From Ctenosaura bakeri (taxonomy: Eukaryota > Chordata > Lepidosauria > Squamata > Iguanidae), in contig CAOLHI010001812.1 of the NCBI GenBank assembly GCA_948474755.1, positions 124,001 to 188,000 of the forward strand: a stretch of 64,000 nt of DNA, written 5' to 3'. The position numbers and the translations under genes are program-made. Below are positions 30,454-44,300 of this stretch, in pieces; positions within the stretch are counted from its first letter, which is position 1, and each line of letters begins with the position of its first letter. Below the pieces are notes generated by a model. The model did no database searches. It was given only the letters and a program-made list of their open reading frames with translations, and was not told where the DNA came from.

Positions 30454-30784
30454 TGTGACTGCTGGCTCTCATGCGCAGCTGTCTTTTGCAGCTGGAAAGA
30501 GAAAAAATTGAAAAAGAAACTTGACAATCACTGATGTGGTCGAAGGCCTTTATTTTGTTTTTGAGAAAATTTGGAAATCTGCAAAATTTCCAGAGAATCT
30601 ATTGCAGCAAAACTAATGAGAGATCTGCAAAACCTGAAAGACATTAATGCGTTATAAGCCACTCCATCAGAGATGCATGAGGTAGTTATCTTAACTCACC
30701 CCTCAGGCACTTGGTAAAGTGAACTGTATTCCACAAAAACTCACACCCTAATACATTTCTGTTCAATTTGAAGATTATTGAGTA

Positions 30785-30845
30785 AGTAACCTCACTGAAC
30801 TCAATGAGACTTACTCCCAGGAAAATACACACAGGACTAAAGCCT
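30785..30845. repeat. Short interspersed repeat, 'acttactccc' family copy
   Basis: CACTGAACTCAATGAGACTT followed by ACTCCCAGG is one of several similar units in this window (also about 19030, 31196, 38336 and 52725). Confidence 0.5.
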
Positions 30846-31505
30846 TTGTTAGTTTTCAAAGTGCTGCAAGATTCTGAAAGTATTGTTATATAGATGGCCA
30901 TATGTGGCAGACACAGGCAATAGAATTAATACCATATAGGTTGCAGGTATGTTCCTTGGATCTGTAGAAATCAAATATCTGGGCAGGCAAAAAACAAAAA
31001 CAAAAAGAAAAGAGGCATGTAGTTCAAATCAAATATTGCAGGATATCACATTTAGACTATAATAGGTAGAGTGTAATGTCTGAATTAGGGTATTCTGCAA
31101 TATTTATTTTATTGTATAAACTTTTCTGAACTAGAATTTTTCATCAGTCTGATTAACTAGATTCCCATCTGCAAAAGCTTGTCTTTGTACAGAGTGCAGA
31201 CCCATACAGGTTTACTTAGGAGTAAGTGTCATTCAGTTTATGAAGCTTACTCCCATGTAGCAAGAATAGGATTCCCGCCTAAATCTGATACTCATTAAAA
31301 TGTCACAGAACTAGCTTTCTTTCCATTTGATGTAATAAACGTAACAACTATTACCTCCAGAACTTTACACACTTATTGTAAACCATGTTGCACTGTTAAC
31401 GAATTTGTATGAGCTGATCACCATGCAGAAGTGGGAAGTATATAGGAAATTAGAGAGGAGTGCATATTTTTAAAAATTTTAATTATATGTGAGTTGTACA
31501 TTCTG

Positions 31506-31585
31506 TATAAGAAAATTTTCAAATGGAATACTAGATGCCCCTTTATAAGAACATTTTCAAGTGGAATATTAGATGCTCCTTGTAC
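31506..31585. repeat. 38-bp imperfect tandem duplication
   Basis: TATAAGAAAATTTTCAAATGG and TATAAGAACATTTTCAAGTGG start two neighbouring copies that differ at several positions. Confidence 0.8.
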
Positions 31586-32051
31586 CATATAGAGGTGACC
31601 AAAGAAATTGCTTCATCAGCATTGGCCAAATAAGAATAGTTTGAGACTAAAACTTATTGGTGGTGTCTTTTTGTGGAAACTAATGGTTAGACAATTTCTT
31701 CTTGATGCACAATCATTCTGGAACTTCCTGAACAGGAAAAGTCCCATCAGAAAAAAAAGCAGATCACTCTTACTTCTTGTTGTAACTTTCCATCATGTTG
31801 ACTTTGACTTAGAGACTTTGATTTATGGAGACTCTATGAATGAGGGACAACCAACTGCCCTGCTTAGGTATTGCAATTTCAAATTCTTTTATTTGTTGGA
31901 ATTCCCTGTTACTTTAAGGATTAAAGCCTTTCTGGGTGCCCTTTAAACGCTATCCTACTTTTAACACAGGGTATTTAAACACAGCTGAATCCACTCTTCT
32001 TGCATATACTGGTTCTCACGGGTGTGTGCCTCTATAACTTCCTTTGTGCTT

Positions 32052-32058
32052 TATATAA
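32052..32058 (+). promoter_or_regulatory. Candidate TATA box of TGM4-B
   Basis: TATATAA lies about 240 bp upstream of the proposed start codon at 32296, which leaves room for a 5' leader of about 210 bases. There is no CpG island, which suits a tissue-restricted gene. Not tested by any transcript evidence. Confidence 0.4.
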
Positions 32059-32295
32059 GCCACTTGTTAGCTGCATCCTTGATTGTGTTTATTCTAGCTG
32101 CTTAATGCATTTTTATGTTTTTTAGTATCATTTTATCTTCAGCATAAAACATAAGCTACTATATTACATTTTAACTTTTGCTTTCCAAACACTACCCTAT
32201 AAGAAAGAGGGAAAGCTTCCCCCTCCAACTCCTTCAAGAAAACATTGTGTAATCTCACAGGTGGAAACTTCCAGGAGTAAAGCCCAAGATACATC

Positions 32296-32311
32296 ATGAG
32301 CCAAGCAAATG
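32296..32311 (+). CDS. TGM4: TGM4-B exon 1 (start codon)
   Basis: ATGAGCCAAGCAAATG is followed by the strong donor GTAAGT. It encodes MSQAN plus one base, exactly the phase needed by exon 2. Other family members also have a very short first coding exon. It is too short to prove alone, but phase, donor quality and position all agree. Confidence 0.75.
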
Positions 32312-35300
32312 GTAAGTACAGGAGGGAATGGGATCCTTTTCCCAATATTTGAATACCTTTCATATTTGCTCTTACTTGATATATGTGGGTGAAAGAACCC
32401 AGATTTACACAATGAAAAATGTACATCAGCTTTTCTACAAACTGACACTGCTTTCTGAGCCCCTCAACAGGGCTGGTATCAACTTCAATAAGGGCCTAGA
32501 CAAGATGTCCTCTAAACTATCTTCTCTATGTTTATCCAGTGGGCCATCCCCACACAAGCTTGTCATGGATGGGTATGCCATGTTGGATACCCTCCAACAT
32601 ATTGCAGATGAAAGCAGAGACACATGTCAGACAACAACAGAATGTGATCAAGAAGGCAAAAGTTATTCATGAGGAAGAACACACATAACTTAGAGAAGTT
32701 GCACCACTTTGCTTTTGCTTGAGCCTACTGAAAAGGCCAAGAGTCTGTTCCCTTCTCTTCTCTCACTTCTGCTGAGTTAATTGAGTCTACAGTACCCTTA
32801 TACTTTGGACTTAGTTTGTAGCAATTGGAGTAAGTTGAAAACAAAGGGGGAAAGGAGGAAGAGGAGGAGGGAGAAAGAGAGAAAGAAAGAGGGACATTTT
32901 AAAAGCAACTGAAAAGTGGAATACCAGAGGATTAATTGGGAGTATTCCTGCCAAACTGGGTATGGGGAATAAATATGGCTAAGAACAGATGAAATTGCTT
33001 AAAGCAGTATAGCTCCCCTCTCTCCAATATTCCCTCAAACCACTACGGTGCACAGGAGCACTGGGTGAGGATGTTTCTTATCTCAACAGCCTTTAGGAGC
33101 CCCATTACCCAACACTGGTACTTCTCTGTACAGATTTTGACCATTACAAAATAAAAGGGACCAGAATGTTGAGCCTCTGGGCTCTCAAGCCTTTGCCCTA
33201 ACATGTCAAGTGCTGATTGCAAACCTATCTCAATCTCTACAATAGGAAGTGCAAGGATATCACATGAGTAGTTAAACATTCAATGGGTCCATACTGGTTT
33301 TTAAATGTTAAATTAAGCAGATACAGCAGCCCAAATGAATAGCATGAGGCAGTGCAGCCATCTCCAATCTGGTCCCTTACAGAGTTATTAGCCTACAGTC
33401 CCAGCGTTCTCAGCAATATGGCTAATGGTAAGGAATGATGGAATCTGAAACACTATGGGAGTGGGTTATAAGGTTGAGGGAAACCGCCCTGGATGAAACA
33501 TGGGAATGAGCCTGTTTCTTTAAGGGGCAGCGTACAAATGATGCATTGTTGACTCAGTACCCTTTGTAAAACTATTCCAGGAATATCCTGGCACCCACCT
33601 TTTAGGTCCTGATCCACAATTTAAAAAACATAGAAGTAAATGATGAGTCTGCCATTGAAGCCAATAAGCAGATCCTAAGATGTTTAAAGGGCCAAGTCCT
33701 GTAACTGATTACAAAAAATTGGATTTATTAGTTCAAACTCAGATCAGAGTACAATTTGCCTTACATTTGTGTTTAATTCTTAAAGGTTGCTACACGGATT
33801 GTTCTGTATAGTAAAAAGCTAATCAAGCTCCTGAAAAGATTCTCTTTTTCTATTTATTTCTTTTATCAACATGATTAATAGTTCATTTGACAGTTCACAA
33901 TATTTTTGTGGTGCAGTCTTCTATCATGGTTGCCAAATTAAGGAAAAATAAACCAAAATTATGTACCCTTTATCAGTTTCTCTACTCAGTTTTTAATGGT
34001 ACCTTACTATTAATATAATTTGCTGAGTTATGCTTCATATTAACTAGATAAAATATCTCAGAACTCTTTGTTTACTGGGGATGGTCAGCATAACCAGAAC
34101 CAGAAAATGGGAAGGATTTAACTAAATATACAGTTAACTTTAAAAAGTTTTGATATCATTGTGCTGTCTGCACTTAAGTTTTGTGGAGTAAAAAATGGAA
34201 TGAATAAGAATCCTTACAGAAGGCAAATTGAAAACCAAAGGAAGATGGGTAAATATAATCTCTTGTAATTTCCAGGGGCTCCTCTGAAGGTTATTGAAGT
34301 TGATTTCCTCAGGGCATACAATACTTGTTTCCATCATACCAATGACTATGAAAACAGTAACCCAATTGTGAGACGAGGGCAGGAGTTTAAATTGAAGTTG
34401 ACTTTCAGTAGGGAGTTGAATGACAATGACAAAGTCATCTTGCAACTCAGCATCGGTAAGTAACTGCAATACTATTAGATCCATGGAAATATTTATATAT
34501 TTAGGGGTACACCTTCCATAAAGTTTGTAATCTGCAATCAGAAAATAAAAAGCTGTTTAGTCAAAACTTATTATATCAGTTCAAATTCAGAGATTTAACT
34601 TTCTGAAAAAAAATTATTTCAAATGTAAGGCAAGTTATATATTTTTATAGAACCAACCTATAACTGAGATACTACAAAGGGAAAATAGAAGTAGGGATTC
34701 AGTATTTTACACTGATATCCCATCTGCCTTCAGATAATCTATGTGAATTTCTTGGTGGCTTTCATCCAGGAAGTGAGCCAGTTGCTTACCGTGAATAATA
34801 TAATATTGTAAAATCTCAAGTTTCTACACAAAGGCTGAGGAAGGCTCCTCCAATATGCAGTGGGGACAGGCTGTTGAGCAGACCTCATGCCTGCCTCAAG
34901 CCCATTGCCTAACCTGTTTGCTGTTCCCCTCTGAGAAATGCACCTACACTTTGGGCTTGAGAAAAATTGTCATGTGACTAGTAGGCAAAAAGAGATGGAG
35001 CCATTGTTCAAAGTCATAAAGTTTCTAGATGAAAGTGTTATGTTAATTGAGCCAAGGGCATTAAGTCAGTCATCAAAAATATACAAGTCTCAAATTGAGT
35101 CGAGTCAGTGCATCATTTATGGCCGAGTTGACTCTCAGTCAAGTCACTGAAGCGACTTAAGTCCAACTTGAGTCCGAGTCTATCGACTCGAGTCTACATC
35201 ACTGTTTCAAGGCAATTGTGGGATGAAACTACTTATTGCTATCCTGCTTCTTTAGGCACAGCAACATGTGCTGCTGTTTTTTTTTTAAAAAAAGTTCTCC

Positions 35301-38300
35301 TCAGCCACTATGTATTAAAAACCCATTTTTAAGGTAAGTTTTGTTTTTCCAATATGCCACTCTTTTTAGTTGTAGATTAAATGTAGCCAATTTGGTTACA
35401 CGGAAATTTATGTACAATTTTATTTTACTGGAACCTGCATGTGTCAGTATTCTGTATATGTAAATAGTGGTTCTTAAGCTATCTGATGTGAGGGACTGGC
35501 AGGTTTTTTCCCCAATGTGCCAGTTTCTGGCCCCTGTTGTCTACAATTGTTACTTTCCTGGATGCTCTCCATGGACTGGCATGCAATGGCTCACAAACTG
35601 GCACTGGCCCACAGACTACCATTTGGAGTAGCACTGTACTAGAATGGCAATCAAAAATGTGGACTAAAAAAAAGTCTGTTGCTCTGTTATATACTATTAA
35701 AGCCTTTAAGAATTTGTTAATACTACTTTTTGTGAATCTGTATTCTTCTAGGTGAGAAACCAAAGCGATACAATGGGACTGCTTTATATCTAAATATAAG
35801 GTCCAAGCAGGAAAATCAACCATGGCATGCCAAGATTTGTCAAACAGATGGAAAGGAGGTATGTAAGTCTGGAATGTCCTACATGCAATTATGCTTTTAG
35901 AGCATGTGTCTTACATTTTTATGACTGTTGCATAAAAGATGCATTCAGCTACTTGACATGACTGTTGTCACTTCATGGTAAATTCTTCCATAGTGTTCTT
36001 CATGGTATAAAACAAACAAACAAACAAAAGAATTGGTCACCAAAAGATCTGGGAATAAGAAAGATTTTCAAATGGTGCTCCTGCTACTTTTTCCCTCTTG
36101 CCCTAGAACATTGCAAATGTTTCTGCATCAGACTAAAAGGTGAAACATGGTGGTGTAATTCAGCAAGTAAAGATGGGTTAATCCAAAAACACTAGACAAT
36201 GGACTGAGGGTAGCCTTATCACAAAGAGGTTGGACAATGGACTGAGTGTAACCTATGGAATGAAAGCAACTTATTGCCTGAAAAATGGTGAGGAAATGCC
36301 AGAGAGGAAGGAACTGAGTGTGTCCAACGTACGCATTTATTACACATGTCAAAGGTGGAGAAGACATAGGAAACAATGTAGCAAAACTAGCCTTATCCAA
36401 GACAGAGATATAATAAAGAAAAGGGCCAAACAGCCAAGTTTACCCAGAGCAGCAGCAGGAAATAAAAGACTAGAAAACAGCCAAGCTACCAGAGTTTACT
36501 GAGGATGTTACTGAAGTAACTATTCAGTTAAAGCAACATCTTAGTTACATCTGCTAGGAGGTTTATCAACATTTATGTTAAACAAATACAAATAATAAAT
36601 TCAAAATAAATATGGATTAAAATTGTTCTTATGGTCCTGCTTGAGTCTTTAGTATCTTCTAATGTCTTCTAGTGTTTGGGGATATCTCCTCATGCATGGT
36701 CTATAATATTGGCCTTTGGCTGACACATGTTGGGTTTTCTTCTAATGAATGGTGGCATTGTAGAGATACAGGACACTGTTCAGCTCATGGACTTCATTCC
36801 CTTGTAGTTAACCTTCATGGGGGCAAGGAGGGCATGTCAGCAGTACGCAAGGGCAAACAAAAAAGCATGTAAAGTCACTTAACAAGCTTTCTCATCTACT
36901 GTGGGTTTTTTTTGGGGGGGGGAGGAGATCTTATGTTTAGTAGTAAAAGCAGGGAGTTTACTACTGAAGCCACATTGTTTCAGTCTTATCCATTTCCAAC
37001 AATTAGTCATGATCATGTCCAGCAGCATTTGCCTTATTTCTTTTTCTGGGATAAGACTAAGTTTGGCAGGCTAAGAAGATATCTATAAACATTGAGGCAC
37101 TACTTTGGTGGTATACCCCTCTTGTTTCTACTGGTATTACTCTAGAAATTCCTTGAGTGAGTGTTTGGGCATAGTCTGAAGCCAAGAAACCACACATGAA
37201 TGTCACAGTTATCAAGACAAAGCTACAGTAGTTCTCTCATGCAAGAAATGAATACACTTGAATATGGGGGTATTTTCTGCTAAAGATCTTTGACAATTAC
37301 TTTGGGAAGGGAAGTTTCTCATAGTTTTTAATGTGATAAGTGTGTGCCAGTTTTTCCTTTATGATTTGCTTTCTATTCAACCAGTATTTGCTCATGCTTT
37401 ACTGAAGTCCTCTTTCTGAGGGCATAGAAATCATGCCATGTTGAACATAGGGCTCATCTTGTCAAGCTCATAATGTGTAGAAGCTATACATCGGGCAATA
37501 GGTTGCTAACATGTTACAGATGTTTCTGTGTGTTTGCTATGGCATTTGGTGCATATGCTCCAGTAGCCATGAATGAGCTGAAGCAGAGACAGCTACTCCT
37601 GTGCATTTTCAGTTGCTCTCATTCTTAAAAAGAGGCCTGGATTCTCCCTTCTCCTGCTGAACTTCAAAGTTGCTACAGTTACTTTGCATTCAGTTAACTC
37701 AGCAGGAGGGAGTATTCCCTCTGGCTCCAGCAGGAAGGAAGGGGCAGAATCTTGCCCTTCCATAGGGTCAGGACAACACTGAAGGAGGAAGTACTATAAT
37801 CACTTGAAACTTTGGAATGGAACAGACAGTACTGTGTTGTCCCTGAACTGCTTCTTGGAATAAGGAAAAGGAATAATTGAACATAATGCACACTTCAGAA
37901 AAAGCAGGCAAAGATGAAAGCCCTGTAAAGTAAAAGGGGATTTCCTTGAGGAACACCCTCAGAATTGTGCACCTGGATCTTTTTCTCTCTGACACACAGA
38001 TTTTAGATTCCCTCTCCATCTGTAACTTCCATAAAATAGGCTTAATATTTCAGAGAAACATTCATAATTTCAAAATATGCCCTCCTTCAGTTTTGTCTAT
38101 GGATCTCTTTGTTTTTTTGGAATTACATAAGCTGTGTTTTAAAGCTTAGTTTTACTAGTTTTCTTCTCTCTAGCCCCATTCCTTTACCAATCCTCTGTAT
38201 GCTTATGTACTTTCCAGTGCCAGAGCTGTACAGGAAAAAAAATATAAGTGGTAGATAATACCACCAGATGAAATTTATGGCTAAATATTGTGAGAGTGTT

Positions 38301-41300
38301 TAGTAGAAAAGGGTTCTGTTTACATTAATAATGCAATCACACACCTATCTGCTCAGAAGTAAATCCCAATGATTTCAGTAGGTCTTATTCTTAGCTAAAT
38401 ATTGTAGCCTAAATGAGACATTCTAAATGGACATTGAAATACATGGATTTCTTTTATGACAATTATGGCTTTTTCAACTGTATCTTTTTTTATTCATCTT
38501 AATTCTGTTTAGAAAAAGTTAAAAATATTGTATTTATTTCTCTCCCATACCCATCTCATTGTTATCCTAACAACAGTTCTGTGAAGCGGGTTAGGCTGTT
38601 TAGCTCATGCAAGTATCATGGGAAAGCTGGGATTTGACCTGATATATGATGTGCATTGGGCTGAGGATGATGTGTGAACATGAAACTCTGGATGTGAGAG
38701 AGAGCTGTAATTTTGAGTAGGATCTGATAAAAGCATTTTGATTTTACATGAATGTATTCTGTAATATTAGATTTGTATTTATTCATGCTGTTCCTGCCAG
38801 CACATATGGATTACTATGTTTATTTACTTTTTTCTTTTTTCAGAGTTTCCAAGGTTTTTCTGCCTAGAGTAGTAGTTTTTTGTGTTCTTCTTGCTAATAA
38901 CTTTTGCATTGGGCCGCGCTCATTCTCTTGTTGCCTGGCCGGTCTTTTGACCTCAGTCTACTGTTACGCATTTCCTCTCTTCGAACATAACAAAATTTTA
39001 AATGTAAAATTTGCTAATGAGGGCAAGAGAGCATTTTATTCATTCACTGAACTTGAGTGCATCCACCATTACATGGAACTGACAGGAAACTTAATTATGA
39101 TATATTGTCCTCTTATAAAATTATACTTTCCTTGTGTTTTTTCCTAGTGCCTTATTGCTGTGACAAGTCCACCAGATGCAATTGTCGGAAAATACGATCT
39201 AGATGTGATAACGGGGCCTAACATTCATAACCTTAGAGAAGCAGTTCTTTATGTTTTGTTCAACCCATGGTGTGAAGGTAATTAATGTGATCTAAATAGT
39301 TCTAAATTGTATAATTTGTACATCAGAAACATGTCATTAAGCAATGTTCCCCTAAAACCAGTAAGACCTGATTACTCAGTGATCCTATAAAAATATGAAA
39401 TAAGGTTATAAGGTTGTGTTGTTATTCACAATATAAATATCAAAGTGGTCATTTAAGCATTAGCTGGAGAATGACTGAACAGGCAATTACACTCTGAGAA
39501 CTAAGCTTTGGCTGAAGTTCCAGGAATGACTCCAAGTCACAGTACAGTGAAAAAAGAAGAAAATGAGGTGTCATGAAAGCAGAGCACAATGTTATTCTTG
39601 CATTTTAACTGCCAGGCATGGGAAGAGTTGCTCATGAGATGGTAAGGCAGTAGTGGTTGTGATGTTGATGTTATATGTTTATTGCCTCTGTGCCAAAATA
39701 AATTAACTGCCTTTTCAGAACAAATGCCTTGGCGAGCGAGTGAATGTTGCTGTTTGGTTTGAGCAACAAAATATCTTGACCAGACTGTTATTCTGATATT
39801 GATTCTGGAATAGTAGAAGCTTAATGATGAGACTCAAGACAAATCTCTTGGTGTCTGACAGTCATTAATGTCTTCTCTTCCTAAATTTCAGAGTGCTTTC
39901 TCTCCAGGCAGCCTTCACAAAAGCTAATGTGCTCATGTGTTTGTTTTAGCGGATCCTGTTTTCATGTCTAATGAGGACCAAAAAGCTGAGTATGTCCTCA
40001 ACGATGCTGGATATCTGTATGGTGGATTAGCAACACGGATATTTGAAAGACCTTGGAATTTTGGACAGGTAAAATCACATATTATACTTTTCCTCTAAAA
40101 GACTTCAACATAATCATGTGCCACTATTTCACTAACTTGAACTTGGATGTAAAATAACATATTAGAAACCAAAAGCCATAAGGTGATGCATACAGGCTGT
40201 GTCTGGCAAGCAAAACCGAACACTACCATTTCTAACTACTTCTTCAGCAGAACTGGGCACAAGTGTGGACTGCCTATGCCCACATTGAGTCCCACCCATG
40301 CTTTGGACTGGATTTGCATGTCAGTCTTTCAACCTCTGTCCCCTCCTGTGAAGAACTGTTATGAGGTTGCCTGGTTCACAGAAATACAAACAAGGTAAAA
40401 AGGTCTTGGTGGAGGGAACTATGAGGCTGTCCCTGCTAGATAGCACCATTAGATAAATACAAGAGTTTCTGTCTGGATGGTACAACCACCATTTGGGCTT
40501 TACTTCAGGCTCAAAAATGTTTGGGGCCAGCACTAGTTTTGAGGATCTGTACCTCCCTCATGAAGCTTTGGGGTAGTATGAACAGCACCTCTCTCTGGCA
40601 CTTCAAACTGCTTTGAAAACTCAAGGAATGATAACAGTTGAGATTCAGGTTTGCTGTTCAAAAAAAATGAAAGGCCCATTGGTCTCCCATAAATTAGCTT
40701 TATTTTGTGTTGTTGTTTACAAAAATAGATATTCTATTCTGTGCTTCTTCCAAGTAGTTTAAGGTGGTTCAGGTGGAATTTTAGGATTTTATGCAGTTTG
40801 CAATACCACTGTGAATTAGGTCCATCTGTCTTTTGCCTTTTTTAGAAGAACTTCAAGGAAAGATTAGAGTGTCACAGAGCTTTTATCCTGTAAGAAAGGA
40901 ATTCCACCTTGGCATGACCAGAGTGACTGACTACTTTCTTTCCCCTAAGGAAGCAAATCCAGAGGAACTTTGCTACATAGGGGTATCCTGCTAGCTTCGC
41001 TGCCTTCCCCTGTTGTGTGTTTTTCTTTTATTGCACAAAGAAACTGGAGATGAAAGTAGAAGGAAGATAAATTCTGCTGGGGTGGGAGAGAAAGCAGGAG
41101 AAAGAGAAAGTCAGGGGTAGAATGGAATGGATACAAGGATCATCTGTGGACAAATACCTGTGACAAACCGAATGTAACGATACCTCCATTGCTTGGAGTC
41201 AGGAGTGACTATTCTTTGCTAAGGGGGGCTCCAGAGACTGCACAAATAGGCCTGCTGGCCACGTTGGCCATGGCCACAAGTTGCTTGACTCTGGTCCTTT

Positions 41301-44300
41301 CCGCACTAGGAAGTTAAGACGGGCCAAGGCATCCTGTCACGGAGGTCGTCTGCACCTTGGATCGGACTAGGTTCGGACTATTTACTTTAGTTCCACACCT
41401 AAGTCCGATCCAAAACACCCCCAAGTGGTCCTTCAGCGCACTATGTGAAGACCGGGAAAAAAACGGTCTTTCAATTTTTCGGAGTGCACCAATTTGTTCC
41501 TGCTGAGTTGTGCAGATGTGCAGATTCGCACCAATGCGAGCCTGCAATCAGTGGAGGGTGGGCTGTGGGCGTGGTCGTGGTCAGCTTCAGCGGTTGGTCC
41601 AGACCCACAAACAATCGGAAACCACCATTTTGTCAGCCCCACCAGTGCAGATCTAAAGACCTTGCACTGCTCCGAATTGCCCTGGAACAAACAGAGGAGC
41701 CCGGCGGAAGGGCTTAAGGGAAAGTCTGTGTTGCTTCGAGGCCAGAAGAACCGTTAAGTAATGGCATGGAGCGATTCACTGGCCTCGTGCAGAAAGGAGA
41801 CCCTGTTTTATGCTGTGGGTAGGTATTCCTGGTGACACCTGCTCCCTGTCTCTTCACCAAGGCAAGTCGACTGTAATTCCCACTTCTGAGTCAGTCTTGG
41901 CCTGATAGCCTCTGGAAATGATTGCATTTCTTGATGGTCCAGGCAATTACTGAGCCAGCTAGTTTCTACAGCAGTAGAAAGCCAGTAGGTAGACTCCTGT
42001 CCCTACTATACACAGCCATCCACTTCACTGCATACATTCCTTGAGAACAGTATCCTACTCAAAACAATGGAACCTTGTGTTTAATTTTATCAGTTTGAGT
42101 TTTATTTTTAAGGTCTTTCAGTTCATCATTCCTTCCCCTTTTTATTTCTGGCTTTAGGGCAGTCTAACCTTCAGAAACTAAGCATGCAAATAATTCTTTA
42201 CTGAAAAAAAAATGTAAAAATGCTCCTAGCACTACCAATCAAACAACGCTGTGTACGTATTCCATTTTTAATCCTTAATGAGCTTTTTTGTTTTCTTGGT
42301 GTGGGAAGAAAAAAAAATGAAAAAGGCCACAGGGAATCACGAAAGAGTTACAGCAGAAAATAATGTAGGAGCCTTTCATAAAAATCAGTGAGTGAGATGG
42401 GACAGTAGCCTAATAAATGCTTGTTTTAGCATTGCGTGTAGATTTTGCAACTTATCACATAAAGCAGGTAAATTGCAATTACAGCAGGATAATAGCATAT
42501 TGGGCTGGGACTTATTACATGAAGTCATTTTGTCCTCTGTTGTTCTTCAAGTAGGGAACAATTTGGAAAGTGTTTCCTTTACAAAGGAGGTCAAAATGCA
42601 TTTTCTGTGTTTGTGAAAGAAACGCTTTCCAAACAGTACCCCACTGGGTGAACAACAGAAGAGGAATGACATGAGTCCCAGCCAAAGGTGCAATTACTCT
42701 GTTTGTAAGTGTGATTTACCTTCTTCATGAGATAAGCTCCTTTGTGTGTATGATGTGTCTATCATTCAAAATGGTAGAACTGAAATAAATGAGGGAAATA
42801 ATACTCCCTTATGAAGTATTTCAAACTGAACAGCAGCTTCATGTTTATTAAGTAATGAAAGAGTATTTTTCAGTAATGAGCAACTTAAGAATTTCCAAAC
42901 TTGTCTTTCAAACAGTTTGAAGAAGACATCTTGGATTGCTGCATGTATCTTCTGGACAAGAGCCAGCTTGGGCCATATGCTCGGAGAAATCCTGTGTATG
43001 TTTCCAGGGCCATGTCAGCTTTGGTATGTCTTTTTACAAAAAAACACACATTAGGTTTTTTTTTTATAAAAGAAAATGATGTAGCCTTTACAAGGTGGGA
43101 TTCAGGCAGTTGGACTAATTACAAATACAGTGCCACTTTTCTCCATATGTACAAACTATTGTAGGACTCCATATTAGGCTGGGTGGAGAACAGGGCTGTA
43201 GAGTCAGTACCCCAAACCTTCCACTGTAACTCCTTTGTCTGTCTGTTGTCTGACTTCTTCATAAATGGCAAATACAGATTAATAAACACCAACATTTTAC
43301 TTAGTAAAATGGTAGCACAAGGCATTTCATCACCACCACATGAATTATCAGGCTACTTAGAGTGAAAGGACATAAAACATAGTTATTTGATTAAAATCTC
43401 TGAAGCAGGACACTTTTCTAAGGTCTTATGAAAGGAATTATGCAACAAGCTAGGTATTTAATATATTTTACCTTTTTAAATTTTAAGTTTATGATATATT
43501 TACAAGTGTTATTTTGAAGCAAGGGTTAGTGTGTTTCTACCAATTCTGACTCTACCCAAAATTGGTTCTTACTCCAATCCTAACCCCACAGCCCTTGTGG
43601 AGTGGAGATAATGGGGACTGCAGGACGAATTCTTCTTTCTTTTGAACTCATTAACCAAAGACGTTCCTCTTTTTATTCAGATAGTTTTTCTTAATGGGAT
43701 CATTATTTACGTCCCTTCTTGGTTCTCTAAACATATATGAAGGGGAAAAAAGGTTCAATTGTACAAAGAAACAATGTTTACAAATAATAATTATAATTAA
43801 CTGCAAGAGCCAATGCTAGGCAAATTTCTGGCCTTTCCAATTAAAGAATTCAAGGAGCAGAGATGGGAAAAATTTCTTCCCCATTATCTGGAAAGCAAGA
43901 GCCAGTGTGGTATTGTGGTCTGAGCATTGGACTATGAACCTGAAGACCAATTGTCAGTTCCTTGTTCTGCTATGGACACCCACTGGGTGACCTTGGGCAT
44001 ATCACACACTCTCAGCCCCCAGCGAACCCTGTTAATAGGTTCTCCTTGGGGTCACTATAAGTTGGAAAAGACTTAAAGGCACATGACAACAAAAACCTGG
44101 AAAGCCAGTGTCAACAGAGTGACTTTTCATTTGAAAGACCAGCCTTTTTCAGTTTGGTGCCTTGAACTCACTCTGCTGCCTGTGAGTGATGGGACTTGTA
44201 GTTCTACACATATCAAAGGCACCAGGCTGAGGATGATTGGGCTAGATAAACCAGTGTTCTGAGTAAGGCTATGTTTTATGTTGCGAAGGTCTCTAACCTA

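Noticed and set aside
38752..39147. A 131-residue open frame ending at the acceptor of TGM4-B exon 4
   Set aside because: No counterpart exists in copy A, the exon border at 39148 is fixed by homology, and the sequence resembles no family I know. Probably a chance frame.
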